Below are positions 1-8,926 of a stretch of 62,827 bases of DNA, piece after piece (position 1 is the first letter of the stretch; each line of letters begins with the position of its first letter). The position numbers and the translations under genes are program-made. A model generated the notes under the pieces. That model saw nothing but the letters and a program-made list of their open reading frames with translations, made no database searches and was not told the origin of the DNA. The stretch comes from Aureimonas sp. Leaf324 (GTDB lineage: Bacteria > Pseudomonadota > Alphaproteobacteria > Rhizobiales > Rhizobiaceae), in the NCBI RefSeq assembly GCF_001423245.1, contig NZ_LMOH01000023.1:306903-369729 (forward strand). Reading direction: 5' to 3'.

Positions 1-1
1 G

Positions 2-2398
2 GCCGCCGAGCCGCGTCCGATCGCGCCCGACCGTGCGGCAGCCGCGACGCGCCTCTCCGCCGTGCTCGGCGGCCAGGGCGGCGCCAGCCTCGCCTATCTC
101 AGCGACGGGCTCGACGGCGGCGGCATGGAGGCGGCGGCCGAGACGCTCCGCGCCCTCTCCCCCTCGCAGGCAATCCTCTACGCCCCGCCGGTCGGCACGC
201 TCGCGGGGCTCACTCGCGCCGAGAACGCGACGGACGCGCTCGTGGTCGAGGCCGTCCGCCCCGAGGGCGAGGCGGGACCGGCGACCTACCAGCTTCGCGC
301 GCTCGACGCGCAGGAGCGCGAGATCGGCCGCGCGCCGCTCGCCTTCGCCGCCGGCGCGACGACGGCCGAGGCGCGCTTCGCCATCCCGGTCGAGCTGCGC
401 AACGACGTCGCGCGCATCGAGCGCGAAGGCCTCAACGACGCGGCCACCGTGCGCCTCGTCGACGACAGCTTCCAGCGCCGCCGCGTGGCGCTGGTCTCCG
501 GCGAGGCGGCCGACCTCGCGCAGCCGCTCCTCTCGCCGCTCTACTACATCACGAGAGCCCTCGAGCCCTTCGCCGATCTCGTGCGGGCCGGCAGCGCCGA
601 TCTCGGCACCGCCATTCCCGCGCTCGTCGAGCAGCGCCCCTCCGTGATCGTGCTCGCCGACATCGGCGTCCTGCCGGAGGCGGCGACTGAGGCGCTGAAC
701 GGCTTCCTGGAGAAAGGCGGCACGCTGGTTCGCTTCGCCGGCCCGCGGCTGGCCGCCTCGACCGCCGAGGACACGCTGGTGCCGGTGCGGCTGCGCGGGG
801 GCGAGCGCCAGCTGGGCGGCGCCCTCTCGTGGTCCGAGCCGCAGCGCGTCGCGCCGATCGCCGAGGGCAGCCCGTTCGCCGGCATCACCGTGCCCGCCGA
901 CGTCACCGTGTCGCGGCAGATCCTCGCCGAGCCGGCGGCGGACCTCAACGACCGCACCTGGGCGAGTCTGGCCGACGGAACGCCCATCGTGACCGCCGCG
1001 CCGCGCGGCGCGGGGACGATCGTCCTGTTCCACACGACCGCGGAAGCCACCTGGTCGAACCTGCCGATCTCCGGCGCCTTCGTCGACATGCTCCGGCGGA
1101 TCGTGTCGCTGTCGCGTGGGGCGGTCGGCACCGACGGTGGCACGGCCGAGACCAGCCTGCCCCCCTACCGCGTCATGGACGGCACCGCCCGTCTCGTCCA
1201 GCCCGGCCCGGAAATCCGGCCGCTCGTCCTGGCGGCCGGCACGCCGACCGTGCCGAGCCTTCAGAACCTGCCGGGTCTCTACGGCACGGCCGAGGGCTAT
1301 CGCGCGCTCAATCTCCTGGGAACCGACGCCGTGCTCCGCCCCCTTCCCGCGCTCGATCTCGGCGCGCCCATCGCCGCCCGCGCCTACGGCACGGCGGGCG
1401 CGACCGACCTGACGCCCTGGCTCTTTGCCGGCGCCGTGGCGCTCTTCGCGCTCGACGCGCTGGCGCTCCTCTGGCTGCACGGCGGCTTCGCGCGCCTGCG
1501 GCGCAGTGTCGGCCGCCGCGCGGCGCCCGCCGCGCTGGCCGTGGCGCTCGGCCTCGCCGCCGTCGCGGGCGGACATCCGGGCCATGCGCTGGCGCAGGAC
1601 ACGCCCTCCCCCGCTGCCACGGCGACGCAGGGGCTGGAGGGCATCGACGCCGCGCGAGCGATCGAGGCGACGGAAACGACGCACCTCGCCTATGTCGAGA
1701 CCGGGGACGCCGCGACGGACGAAATCTCGCGGCAGGGGCTCGACGGCCTGTCGCAATACATCGCCTCGAAGACCGCGCTCGAGCCGGGCAAGCCGATGCC
1801 GGTCGACATCGCGACGGACGAGTTGTCCTTCTACCCGATCCTCTACTGGCCGATCCACGCGAGCGTGCCGATGCCGAGCCAGCAGGCGATCAGTCGTGTC
1901 GACGCCTACATGAAGCAGGGCGGAACGGTGCTCTTCGACGTCGAGGGCGACGCGATGCGCGACCTCTCGGGGACGACGGTCTCGGCCGGGCAGCGCCGGC
2001 TGCGCGACATCCTGGCCGACCTCGACATCCCGCCCCTCGAGCCGGTGCCGGCCGACCACGTGCTGACCAAGGCCTTCTACATCATGGACAGCTTCCCCGG
2101 ACGGCACACGGGATCGGACCTCTGGGTCGAGTCCCTCGTGCGCTCGGCCGATGCCGAGGCGCGGCCGGCCAACGCGGGCGACGGCGTGTCCTCGATCATG
2201 ATCACGTCGAACGATTTCGCCAGCGCCTGGGCGGTGGACGGCAACGGGCTCTTCGTCTTCCCGACCGACAACGCCGATCCGTCGCAGCGCGAATACGCCT
2301 ACCGGGCGGGGGTCAACATCGTGATGTACGTGCTGACCGGCAACTACAAGGCCGACCAGGTGCACGTGCCCGCGCTTCTCGAACGCTTGGGGCAGTGA
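2..2398 (+). CDS. DUF4159-domain membrane protein, 5' end outside window
   Basis: The frame is open from the first bases, so the true N-terminus lies upstream; 798 residues remain. The first ~460 residues resemble the extracytoplasmic part of BatA/aerotolerance-type proteins, with no catalytic motif I can name. A membrane segment near residue 475 (LFAGAVALFALDALALLWL) is followed by a basic stretch and a second hydrophobic run ending GHALAQ, which looks like an internal signal-like anchor. The last ~250 residues, from THLAYVETGD through YPILYWPIHA and GGTVLFDVEG, fit the DUF4159 family. The next membrane gene starts 4 bases downstream, so they are probably one operon. In alphaproteobacteria this pair usually follows moxR and DUF58 genes. 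An envelope role is inferred; the biochemical function is unknown. Confidence 0.8.
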   Translation, partial: AAEPRPIAPDRAAAATRLSAVLGGQGGASLAYLSDGLDGGGMEAAAETLRALSPSQAILYAPPVGTLAGLTRAENATDALVVEAVRPEGEAGPATYQLRALDAQEREIGRAPLAFAAGATTAEARFAIPVELRNDVARIEREGLNDAATVRLVDDSFQRRRVALVSGEAADLAQPLLSPLYYITRALEPFADLVRAGSADLGTAIPALVEQRPSVIVLADIGVLPEAATEALNGFLEKGGTLVRFAGPRLAASTAEDTLVPVRLRGGERQLGGALSWSEPQRVAPIAEGSPFAGITVPADVTVSRQILAEPAADLNDRTWASLADGTPIVTAAPRGAGTIVLFHTTAEATWSNLPISGAFVDMLRRIVSLSRGAVGTDGGTAETSLPPYRVMDGTARLVQPGPEIRPLVLAAGTPTVPSLQNLPGLYGTAEGYRALNLLGTDAVLRPLPALDLGAPIAARAYGTAGATDLTPWLFAGAVALFALDALALLWLHGGFARLRRSVGRRAAPAALAVALGLAAVAGGHPGHALAQDTPSPAATATQGLEGIDAARAIEATETTHLAYVETGDAATDEISRQGLDGLSQYIASKTALEPGKPMPVDIATDELSFYPILYWPIHASVPMPSQQAISRVDAYMKQGGTVLFDVEGDAMRDLSGTTVSAGQRRLRDILADLDIPPLEPVPADHVLTKAFYIMDSFPGRHTGSDLWVESLVRSADAEARPANAGDGVSSIMITSNDFASAWAVDGNGLFVFPTDNADPSQREYAYRAGVNIVMYVLTGNYKADQVHVPALLERLGQ

Positions 2399-2402
2399 CG
2401 CC

Positions 2403-4478
2403 ATGACCTGGTCGATCGACGTCTCGCCCTTCTTCCCCTGGACCGTCATCGCGATCCTCGCCGTGCCGGCGGTGCTTCTCGCGCTGGCGCTGCTCGCCGC
2501 TCGGATGCGCGGCGCCGTGGTGCGCAGCCTCGCGCTCGCCGCCCTGGTGCTGGCGCTCCTCAATCCCGTGATCCTTCGCGAGGAGCGCGACCCGCTGAAG
2601 AGCGTCGTCGCCGTCGTCGTCGATCGCAGCCAGAGCCAGACGATCGGCGAGCGCACGGCACAGACCGATGCCGCGGTGGAAGAAATCCGCCGCAACCTTG
2701 CCGCCTTCCCGCAGTTCGAGGTGCGCACGATCGATGCGCGCTCGGGCGGCGAGGGCGATGCGACGACGGCGCTCTTCGGGGCGCTGCGCGACGGCCTTCG
2801 CGACGTGTCGCCCGCCCGCGTCGGAGGCGCGATCATGGTGACCGACGGGCAGGTCCACGACATTCCCGAGAACGCCGGCGCGCTCGGCTTCGACGCGCCC
2901 GTGCACGCCCTCGTCACCGGCCGCCCGAACGAGTTCGACCGGCGGCTCGACCTCGTGACCGCGCCCCGCTTCGCGCTCGTAGACCAGCCGCAGACGCTGA
3001 CGTTCCGCGTCGTCGAGGAGGGCGAAGGGGCTTCGACCAACCCAGTCGAGGTGCAGGTCTTCCTGAATGGCGACCTCGTCGAGCGGCGCAACGCCGTGCC
3101 GGGGCAGGACACGAACGTCCAGATCACCCTGCCGCGCGCCGGCAAGAACATCGTGGAGCTGTCGGCGGCGCGAGAGACCCGCGAGATCACGCCGGTCAAC
3201 AACCGCGCCATCGCGGTGATCGACGGGATCCGCGAGAACCTGCGCGTGCTTCTCGTCTCGGGCGAGCCGCACGCCGGCGAGCGGACGTGGCGCAATCTCC
3301 TGAAGTCGGACGCGGCGGTCGACCTTGTCCACTTCACCATCCTCCGCCCGCCGGAGAAGCAGGACGGTACGCCGATCAACGAGTTGTCGCTGATCGCCTT
3401 TCCGACGCGCGAACTCTTCGTCGAGAAGATCGAGGACTTCGACCTCATCATCTTCGACCGCTACCAGCGGCGCGGCGTGCTGCCAACGCTCTACTACGAC
3501 TACATCGCCCAGTACGTGCAGAACGGCGGCGCCATGCTCATCGCCTCCGGCCCGGAATATGCGGGGCCCGATTCCGTCGCCAACTCGCCGCTGAGCGCGA
3601 TCCTGCCGGCGCTGCCGACCGGCGAGGTCGACCAGCGCGCCTTCCGGCCGACCCTCTCGGAACTGGGGCGCAAGCACCCGGTCACGCGCGACCTGCCGGG
3701 CGCCGGCGCGACGCCCCCCGACTGGAGCCCGTGGTTCCGTTCAATCGACGTCGGTGAGACGCGCGGCGAGACCGTGATGACCGGCCCGGACGGCAAGCCG
3801 CTCCTTGTCCTTGACCGCGCCGGCGAGGGCCGCGTCGCGCTCCTCCTGTCCGATCAGGGCTGGCTATGGTCGCGCGGCTTCGAGGGCGGCGGCCCGCATG
3901 TGCCGCTGTTCCGCCGCCTCGCCCATTGGCTGATGAAGGAGCCGCAGCTCGAGGAGGAGGCGCTCGACGCCGAGGCGCTCGGCACCGACCTGACGGTGAC
4001 GCGCCACACGATCGGCGACGATCCGGGGCCGGCGACGGTCGTCACGCCATCCGGGCGGGCGTTGCAGCTGCCGTTGACGCAAGGCGCAGCCGGCGAGTGG
4101 CGGGGGACGCTGAACGCCGACGAACTCGGCCTCTATCAGGTGGCCAACGGCGATCTCCGGGCGCTCGCCAATGTCGGGCCGGTGAACCCGCGTGAATATC
4201 GCGAGGCGATCTCGACCACGCAGAAGCTGCAGCCGATCGCCGATGCGACGCGCGGCTCGACGCGGCGTCTCGCGGAAGCCACCGGCGGCGTGTCGGTGCC
4301 GCGCATCGTGCCGGTGTCTGGCCGGGCGGACGCGGACGGGCGCGACTGGATCGGGCTGAAGACCACGGAGGAAAGCGTCCTGCGCGGTGTCGACCGGACG
4401 CCGCTGTTTGCGGGCTTCCTCGGTCTTGCCGTGCTCCTGCTGGCGCTTTCCGCCACGTGGTATCGCGAAGGTCGCTGA
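2403..4478 (+). CDS. Membrane protein with VWA-like and glutamine-amidotransferase-like regions
   Basis: 691 residues. Two N-terminal membrane segments (about 13-35 and 40-58) and one C-terminal segment (FAGFLGLAVLLLALSATWY) anchor a large extracytoplasmic part. After the first anchor VVAVVVDRSQSQ has the DxSxS start of a von Willebrand A MIDAS site and IMVTDGQVHD its later Asp. Residues ~280-400 (DLIIFDRYQ, GGAMLIASGPEYAG) look like a class I glutamine-amidotransferase fold without an obvious Cys-His-Glu triad. It follows the DUF4159 gene by 4 bases. This pairing is common in alphaproteobacteria, next to MoxR ATPases, and is thought to act in envelope or complex assembly; no substrate can be deduced here. 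Confidence 0.75.
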   Translation: MTWSIDVSPFFPWTVIAILAVPAVLLALALLAARMRGAVVRSLALAALVLALLNPVILREERDPLKSVVAVVVDRSQSQTIGERTAQTDAAVEEIRRNLAAFPQFEVRTIDARSGGEGDATTALFGALRDGLRDVSPARVGGAIMVTDGQVHDIPENAGALGFDAPVHALVTGRPNEFDRRLDLVTAPRFALVDQPQTLTFRVVEEGEGASTNPVEVQVFLNGDLVERRNAVPGQDTNVQITLPRAGKNIVELSAARETREITPVNNRAIAVIDGIRENLRVLLVSGEPHAGERTWRNLLKSDAAVDLVHFTILRPPEKQDGTPINELSLIAFPTRELFVEKIEDFDLIIFDRYQRRGVLPTLYYDYIAQYVQNGGAMLIASGPEYAGPDSVANSPLSAILPALPTGEVDQRAFRPTLSELGRKHPVTRDLPGAGATPPDWSPWFRSIDVGETRGETVMTGPDGKPLLVLDRAGEGRVALLLSDQGWLWSRGFEGGGPHVPLFRRLAHWLMKEPQLEEEALDAEALGTDLTVTRHTIGDDPGPATVVTPSGRALQLPLTQGAAGEWRGTLNADELGLYQVANGDLRALANVGPVNPREYREAISTTQKLQPIADATRGSTRRLAEATGGVSVPRIVPVSGRADADGRDWIGLKTTEESVLRGVDRTPLFAGFLGLAVLLLALSATWYREGR

Positions 4479-4628
4479 CGTCAGCGACGCCGGCGGACGG
4501 TTTCCCGCCGTCGAGGGGTTACGATCTGCGCATCGGCTCCCTATTTCGCAGCTGCAGCATGAGGCTGGACACCGCGTCCCCTCGTGCGGCAGTGATCAAC
4601 GGGAGGAGTGGATGGAAGGCGTAGGACC

Positions 4629-5645
4629 ATGGCCCGCATCTCTCTCGCACTGCAGGGCGGCGGCGCGCACGGCGCTTTCACCTGGGGCGTGCTCGACCGC
4701 CTCCTCGACGACGACACGATCGAGATCGCGGCCGTCAGTGGGACCAGCGCCGGCGCGCTGAACGCGGCGAGCCTTTCGGCCGGGATCGCCGGAGGCGGCC
4801 GCAAGGGCGCGCGCGACGCGCTACACCGACTTTGGGAGACCGTCGCGGCGCGCTCGCCGCTCGGGGTTGTGGAGAACAGCTTTCCCTTCTTCCCGTTTCC
4901 GCGCTCGATGGTGCACCGGGCGATCGAACAGATGCGCTCGCTCTCGCAGTTCGCCTCGCCCTACAGCACCCCGCGGCCGGGCGGCAATCCGCTGCGTCGG
5001 GTCGTCGAGGACGCGATCGACCTCGATCTCCTGCAACGGCAGACGGACATTCCGACCTTCGTATCGGCGACCGACGTGGAAGCCGGCAGCGTGCGCGTCT
5101 TCACCGGCGGGGAACTGACCGCCGACGCCCTCCTCGCCTCGGCCTGCCTGCCGGACGTCTTTCGCGCCGTCGAGATCGACGGGCGGCACTACTGGGACGG
5201 CGGCTATCTCGGCAACCCGATGCTGACGCCGCTCTTCACGCAGGATCACGGCACGTCGGACCTCCTGATCGTGCAGGTGACGCCCTTCGTGCGGCCGGGC
5301 GTGCCCGATACGGCCGACGAGATCATCGCCCGCGTCAACGAAATCACCTTCAACACGTCGCTGATGCGCGACCTGCGCATGCTCACCGAGGTGAAACGCC
5401 TCGTGCGCGACGAGGATCTGGAGAACCCGGTGCTGCGCCAGATCGCGGCGCTGCGGCTCCACATGATTTCCGCCGGCGAGGAACTGACGCGGCGCGGGGC
5501 CGTGGGCAAGCTCGACACGCGCTGGTCGGAACTCGTGCATCTGCGCGATCTCGGCCGCAAGGCCACCGATCTCTGGCTGGAGCGGCACCGCGACGATCTC
5601 GGCCGCCGGACGTCGCTGCCGACGAAGGTCGAGGCGCTGGTCTAG
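4629..5645 (+). CDS. Patatin-like phospholipase
   Basis: 338 residues from the ATG at 4629, chosen because GGAAGG lies about 10 bases upstream; an in-frame GTG at 4608 would add seven residues but abuts its own purine run. The N-terminus has the oxyanion-hole glycine run LQGGGAHGAF, then the nucleophile elbow GTSAG with the catalytic Ser, and the dyad Asp in YWDGGYLGNP about 140 residues later. This is the complete patatin Ser-Asp dyad, so an active acyl hydrolase on lipid substrates is expected. There is no signal peptide, so it is likely cytoplasmic or peripheral. Its stop codon overlaps the stop of the convergent GNAT gene by four bases. Confidence 0.88.
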   Translation: MARISLALQGGGAHGAFTWGVLDRLLDDDTIEIAAVSGTSAGALNAASLSAGIAGGGRKGARDALHRLWETVAARSPLGVVENSFPFFPFPRSMVHRAIEQMRSLSQFASPYSTPRPGGNPLRRVVEDAIDLDLLQRQTDIPTFVSATDVEAGSVRVFTGGELTADALLASACLPDVFRAVEIDGRHYWDGGYLGNPMLTPLFTQDHGTSDLLIVQVTPFVRPGVPDTADEIIARVNEITFNTSLMRDLRMLTEVKRLVRDEDLENPVLRQIAALRLHMISAGEELTRRGAVGKLDTRWSELVHLRDLGRKATDLWLERHRDDLGRRTSLPTKVEALV

Positions 5646-6154
5646 CGGCGCGGCTCGACCAGACCGGCAACCCCCTGCCAGGCCCCGGGGACGAGATCGA
5701 GACCGAGGATCCGCGCCTCGTCGACGGGTCCCGGCATGACGATGGAACCGATGGGCAGCGGCCGGTAGCCGAGCGGCGTGTAGTAGGCGCGGTCGCCGAC
5801 CAGGAAGATCGCGCGCTCGCCGGCAAGACGCGCCGTGTCCGCCGCGAGAGCCAGCAGCGTGCGGCCGATGCCGCGTTTCTTGAAGCGCGGCCGCACGGCC
5901 AGCGGCCCAAGCATCAGGACCGGCACGCCGCCCACGGCCACGCGCGTTTGCCGCACCGATCCGACGATCTCCGACCCGAGAACGGCGACCAGCGACAGGG
6001 CGGGGTCGTGGGGCGAGCGTTCGCGCACGCGCTCGGCGGCCCGCGTGAAGCGGCCGGGGCCGAACGCTTCGGCGGCGATGTCCTCGATGGCATCGGCGTG
6101 TTCGGCGAGTTCCGCGCCAAAGCGCAGGTCGAGATCCTGGACGAGAGACAGCAT
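5642..6154 (-). CDS. GNAT family N-acetyltransferase
   Basis: 170 residues. The start MLSLVQDLDLRFGAE is chosen over a longer open frame because the upstream extension (to 6322) is low-complexity and Arg/Pro-rich. The acetyl-CoA loop appears as LAVRPRFKKRGIGRTLL (motif A, R/QxxGxG/A form), preceded by the strand VPVLMLGPLA and followed by AIFLVGDRAYYTPLGYRPLP, typical of YhbS-like acetyltransferases. The substrate is unknown. The stop codon overlaps that of the convergent patatin gene (5642-5645), leaving no room for an ordinary terminator between them. Confidence 0.87.
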   Translation of the reverse strand: MLSLVQDLDLRFGAELAEHADAIEDIAAEAFGPGRFTRAAERVRERSPHDPALSLVAVLGSEIVGSVRQTRVAVGGVPVLMLGPLAVRPRFKKRGIGRTLLALAADTARLAGERAIFLVGDRAYYTPLGYRPLPIGSIVMPGPVDEARILGLDLVPGAWQGVAGLVEPRR

Positions 6155-6386
6155 GGTCGGGTCCTGACGAGGGAGACGCAGTCGCTCCGCCCCGCCCGAC
6201 CGCACGATCGGGTCAGGCGCCGGCGGCGTGGTACGTGGCGGCTCGTGCCGCCTCCTGGCGTCGTCGTCGCTGCATGGAAAACCCGCGGAAGTCAGGCCTG
6301 TCGATCGGCCGGCACGCTCCATATCACCGCATCGGTGCCGCGTCGAGGGTCATGCCTCTCGCCGAGCGCGGCTTTCAGGATGGGTG

Positions 6387-7379
6387 ATGCAGATGGGCCT
6401 TCTGGTCGACGGCAAGTGGCAGGACAAGTGGTACGACACCAAGGCGTCGGGTGGCAGCTTCCAGCGGACGAGAACCTCGTTCCGACGCTGGGTGACGCCG
6501 AACGGCGAGCCGGGCCCCGACGGGCAGGACGCCGTGCCGGCCGAGGCCGGGCGCTATCACCTCTACGTCTCGCTCGCCTGCCCCTGGGCGCATCGGACGC
6601 TGATCCTGCGCAAGCTGAAGAAGCTGGAGGACGTCGTCTCGCTCTCGGTGGTCGACTGGTTCATGGGGACGGAGGGCTGGACCTTCTCCGACCGGCAAGG
6701 CTGCATTCCCGACACGGTCAACGGCGCCCAGCGCCTCTACGAGGTCTATCTGAAGGCGGACCCGAACTTCTCCGGGCGCGTTACCGTGCCCGTCCTGTGG
6801 GACAAGAAGGACGGCACCATCGTCAACAACGAATCCGCCGAGATCCTGCGCATATTCAACGCTTCCTTCGACGCGTTCGGCGACGCGTCGGTCGATGTCT
6901 GCCCGGACGATCTTCGGGACGCGATCGACGCGACCAACGAGGAGGTCTACGAGGCGGTCAACAACGGCGTCTACAAATGCGGCTTCGCGACGACGCAGGA
7001 GGCCTACGAGACGCCGTTCCACGCCCTCTTCGAGACGCTCGACCGGCTGGAGAACCGCCTGTCGCGTCAGCGCTACCTGACGGGCGACCGGATCACCGAA
7101 GCCGACTGGCGCCTGTTCACCACGCTCATCCGCTTCGATCCCGTCTATGTCGGGCACTTCAAGTGCAACCTGCGCCGGATCGCCGACTATCCCAACCTGC
7201 AGGGCTACCTGCTGGAGCTCTATCAGCACCCAGGCGTGCGCGAGACCGTCGACTTCCACCACATCAAGCATCACTACTACGAGAGCCACGACATGGTGAA
7301 CCCGACGCGGATCGTGCCGCTCGGCCCCGACCTCGACCTCGACCGGCCGCACGGGCGCGAGCGGCTGCCGGCGGCGTGA
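6387..7379 (+). CDS. Glutathionyl-hydroquinone reductase (ECM4/YqjG-type GST)
   Basis: 330 residues. The ATG at 6387 follows AGGA with about six bases of spacing; ATG 6393 is an alternative. The thioredoxin-like domain carries SLACPWAHRTLILR, the CPWA motif whose Cys is the catalytic residue of the Xi-class GSTs that reduce glutathionyl-hydroquinones. NNESAEILRIFN is the glutathione gamma-glutamyl site, and the C-terminal helical domain ends with the conserved Tyr-rich HHIKHHYYESH and NPTRIVPLGP. All hallmarks are present and length is normal for the family (~320-330). Likely cytosolic role in recycling quinone-glutathione adducts. It has a gap of only one base to the convergent Nudix gene. 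Confidence 0.9.
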   Translation: MQMGLLVDGKWQDKWYDTKASGGSFQRTRTSFRRWVTPNGEPGPDGQDAVPAEAGRYHLYVSLACPWAHRTLILRKLKKLEDVVSLSVVDWFMGTEGWTFSDRQGCIPDTVNGAQRLYEVYLKADPNFSGRVTVPVLWDKKDGTIVNNESAEILRIFNASFDAFGDASVDVCPDDLRDAIDATNEEVYEAVNNGVYKCGFATTQEAYETPFHALFETLDRLENRLSRQRYLTGDRITEADWRLFTTLIRFDPVYVGHFKCNLRRIADYPNLQGYLLELYQHPGVRETVDFHHIKHHYYESHDMVNPTRIVPLGPDLDLDRPHGRERLPAA

Positions 7380-7380
7380 C

Positions 7381-7845
7381 CTACCAGTCCTGCGTCGGCG
7401 GAACGCCGTCGAGGACTTCGGCAAGGCGCCGGCGCGTTGCCGGCGTCGTGCCGTCGGGCAGGGCGTCGAGCGCGAAGAAGCCGCTCTCGGCGATCTCCCA
7501 GTCGCGCCGGCGCGGCTCGGTCTGCCGGACGCGGTCGCAGCGGTAGACGAGGACATGGTCCCGCCCCGCGCGGCGGTTGTAGTGGATGGAGACCAGCTTC
7601 GGGGTCTCCTCGCAAACGAGGTTGCCCTCCTCGAGCGCCTCCCGCACCACGGCCTCGAGCGCCGTCTCGCCGGGGTCCACCGCCCCGCCCGGCATGTACC
7701 AGCCCTCGCGGTAGCCGTGGCGCACGAGAAAGACGCGGCCCTCGCCGTCCAGCGCGACGATGCGCGCGCCCAGCGTCATCGAGCGCGTCAGCAGTCCCCA
7801 GACGTGCAGCAGGCGGCCGAGCGGGCGGGAAATCCAAGGCGTCAT
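7381..7845 (-). CDS. Nudix hydrolase
   Basis: 154 residues. The Nudix box is complete: GGAVDPGETALEAVVREA followed by LEEG, with the metal-binding Glu residues of REALEEG. A hydrophobic N-terminal helix region (RLLHVWGLLTRSMTLGARI) precedes the strand GRVFLVRHGYREGWYMPGG. Nudix enzymes cleave nucleoside diphosphates linked to another moiety; the exact substrate cannot be told from sequence. It is divergent from the metallophosphoesterase gene with a 45-base gap, so the two probably share a bidirectional promoter region. Confidence 0.9.
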   Translation of the reverse strand: MTPWISRPLGRLLHVWGLLTRSMTLGARIVALDGEGRVFLVRHGYREGWYMPGGAVDPGETALEAVVREALEEGNLVCEETPKLVSIHYNRRAGRDHVLVYRCDRVRQTEPRRRDWEIAESGFFALDALPDGTTPATRRRLAEVLDGVPPTQDW

Positions 7846-7890
7846 CGCCGCCCCCTTCCCATCGCGTCCGGTCCGGCTAGTTCATCGCCC

Positions 7891-8832
7891 ATGTTTCGTC
7901 TCGCTCATCTGTCCGACATCCACCTCGGCCCGCTGCCGGAACTGTCCTATCGCGAGCTCGCGTCCAAGCGCATCACCGGCTACATCAACTGGCAGCGCAA
8001 CCGGAAGCGCGCGATGTTCGGCGACACGCTCCTGAAGCTCGTCGCCGACCTCAAGGCCCACTCGCCGAGCCACGTGGCGGTGACCGGCGACCTCGTCAAC
8101 CTCGCCACGCGGACCGAGATCGCCGGCGCGCGGGTGTGGCTGGAGGACCTCGGAGACCCCGCCTGGGTCTCGGTCGTGCCGGGCAATCACGATGCCTACG
8201 TGCCGGGCGCGCTGAAGCGGGTCTACGAGGCCTGGCACCCCTATCTCGTCGGCGACGGCGGCAAGACGCCCCACCACCGGCGCTACCCCTACATGCGCGT
8301 GCGCGGCCAGGTCGCGATCATCGGCACGTCGAGCGCCGAGGCCACGGCGCCGTTCTTCGCCACCGGCACCTTCAAGCGGGGGCAGGCGCTCGCCACCGCC
8401 CGCCTTCTCGACGAGGCCAAGGCCCGCGGCCTGTTCCGCGTGGTGATGATCCACCACCCGCCGATCGCCGGCGCAGCCGCCTGGTCGAAGCGCTTGATCG
8501 GCAAGCAGTATTTCTCCAAGGTGATCCACGACGTCGGCGCCGAACTGGTGCTCCACGGCCATACGCACCTCGACACGCTCTACTGGCTGACGGGCCCCGG
8601 CGGCGAGCGCGTGCCCGTCGCCGGCATCCCTTCGGCGAGCCAGAGCGCCGGCGGATCGAAGCCGGCGGCGCGCTACAGCCTCTTCGAGATCGACGGCGGA
8701 CCGGGCGACTGGTCGCTCGTCCAGCGCGAGCGCGGTTTCCGGGCCGATGGCGGCGGCATCGACTGGATCCGCGAGCGCCGCCTCCTCATCGATGGCACCA
8801 CGACCGACGCCGAGCCCGGCGTCGCCGCCTGA
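7891..8832 (+). CDS. Calcineurin-like metallophosphoesterase
   Basis: 313 residues from ATG 7891. The five metallophosphoesterase motifs are visible: HLSDIHLG (DxH), VAVTGDLVNL (GDxx), VVPGNHDAY (GNHD), VMIHHPP (H) and VLHGHTHLD (GHxH). Family members hydrolyse phosphomonoesters or phosphodiesters with two metals; substrates range from cyclic nucleotides to UDP-sugars. No signal peptide is visible, so it is probably cytosolic. Neither substrate nor a functional link to the neighbouring transporter is evident. Confidence 0.9.
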   Translation: MFRLAHLSDIHLGPLPELSYRELASKRITGYINWQRNRKRAMFGDTLLKLVADLKAHSPSHVAVTGDLVNLATRTEIAGARVWLEDLGDPAWVSVVPGNHDAYVPGALKRVYEAWHPYLVGDGGKTPHHRRYPYMRVRGQVAIIGTSSAEATAPFFATGTFKRGQALATARLLDEAKARGLFRVVMIHHPPIAGAAAWSKRLIGKQYFSKVIHDVGAELVLHGHTHLDTLYWLTGPGGERVPVAGIPSASQSAGGSKPAARYSLFEIDGGPGDWSLVQRERGFRADGGGIDWIRERRLLIDGTTTDAEPGVAA

Positions 8833-8926
8833 TCTGCGGGCGGATGCAGCCGAGGAACCGCTTGCCAGGGATGGACACTGCCGCGTAAGGCGCTCGGATC
8901 GCCGTTCGCCGATCGAGGCCCGCCCG

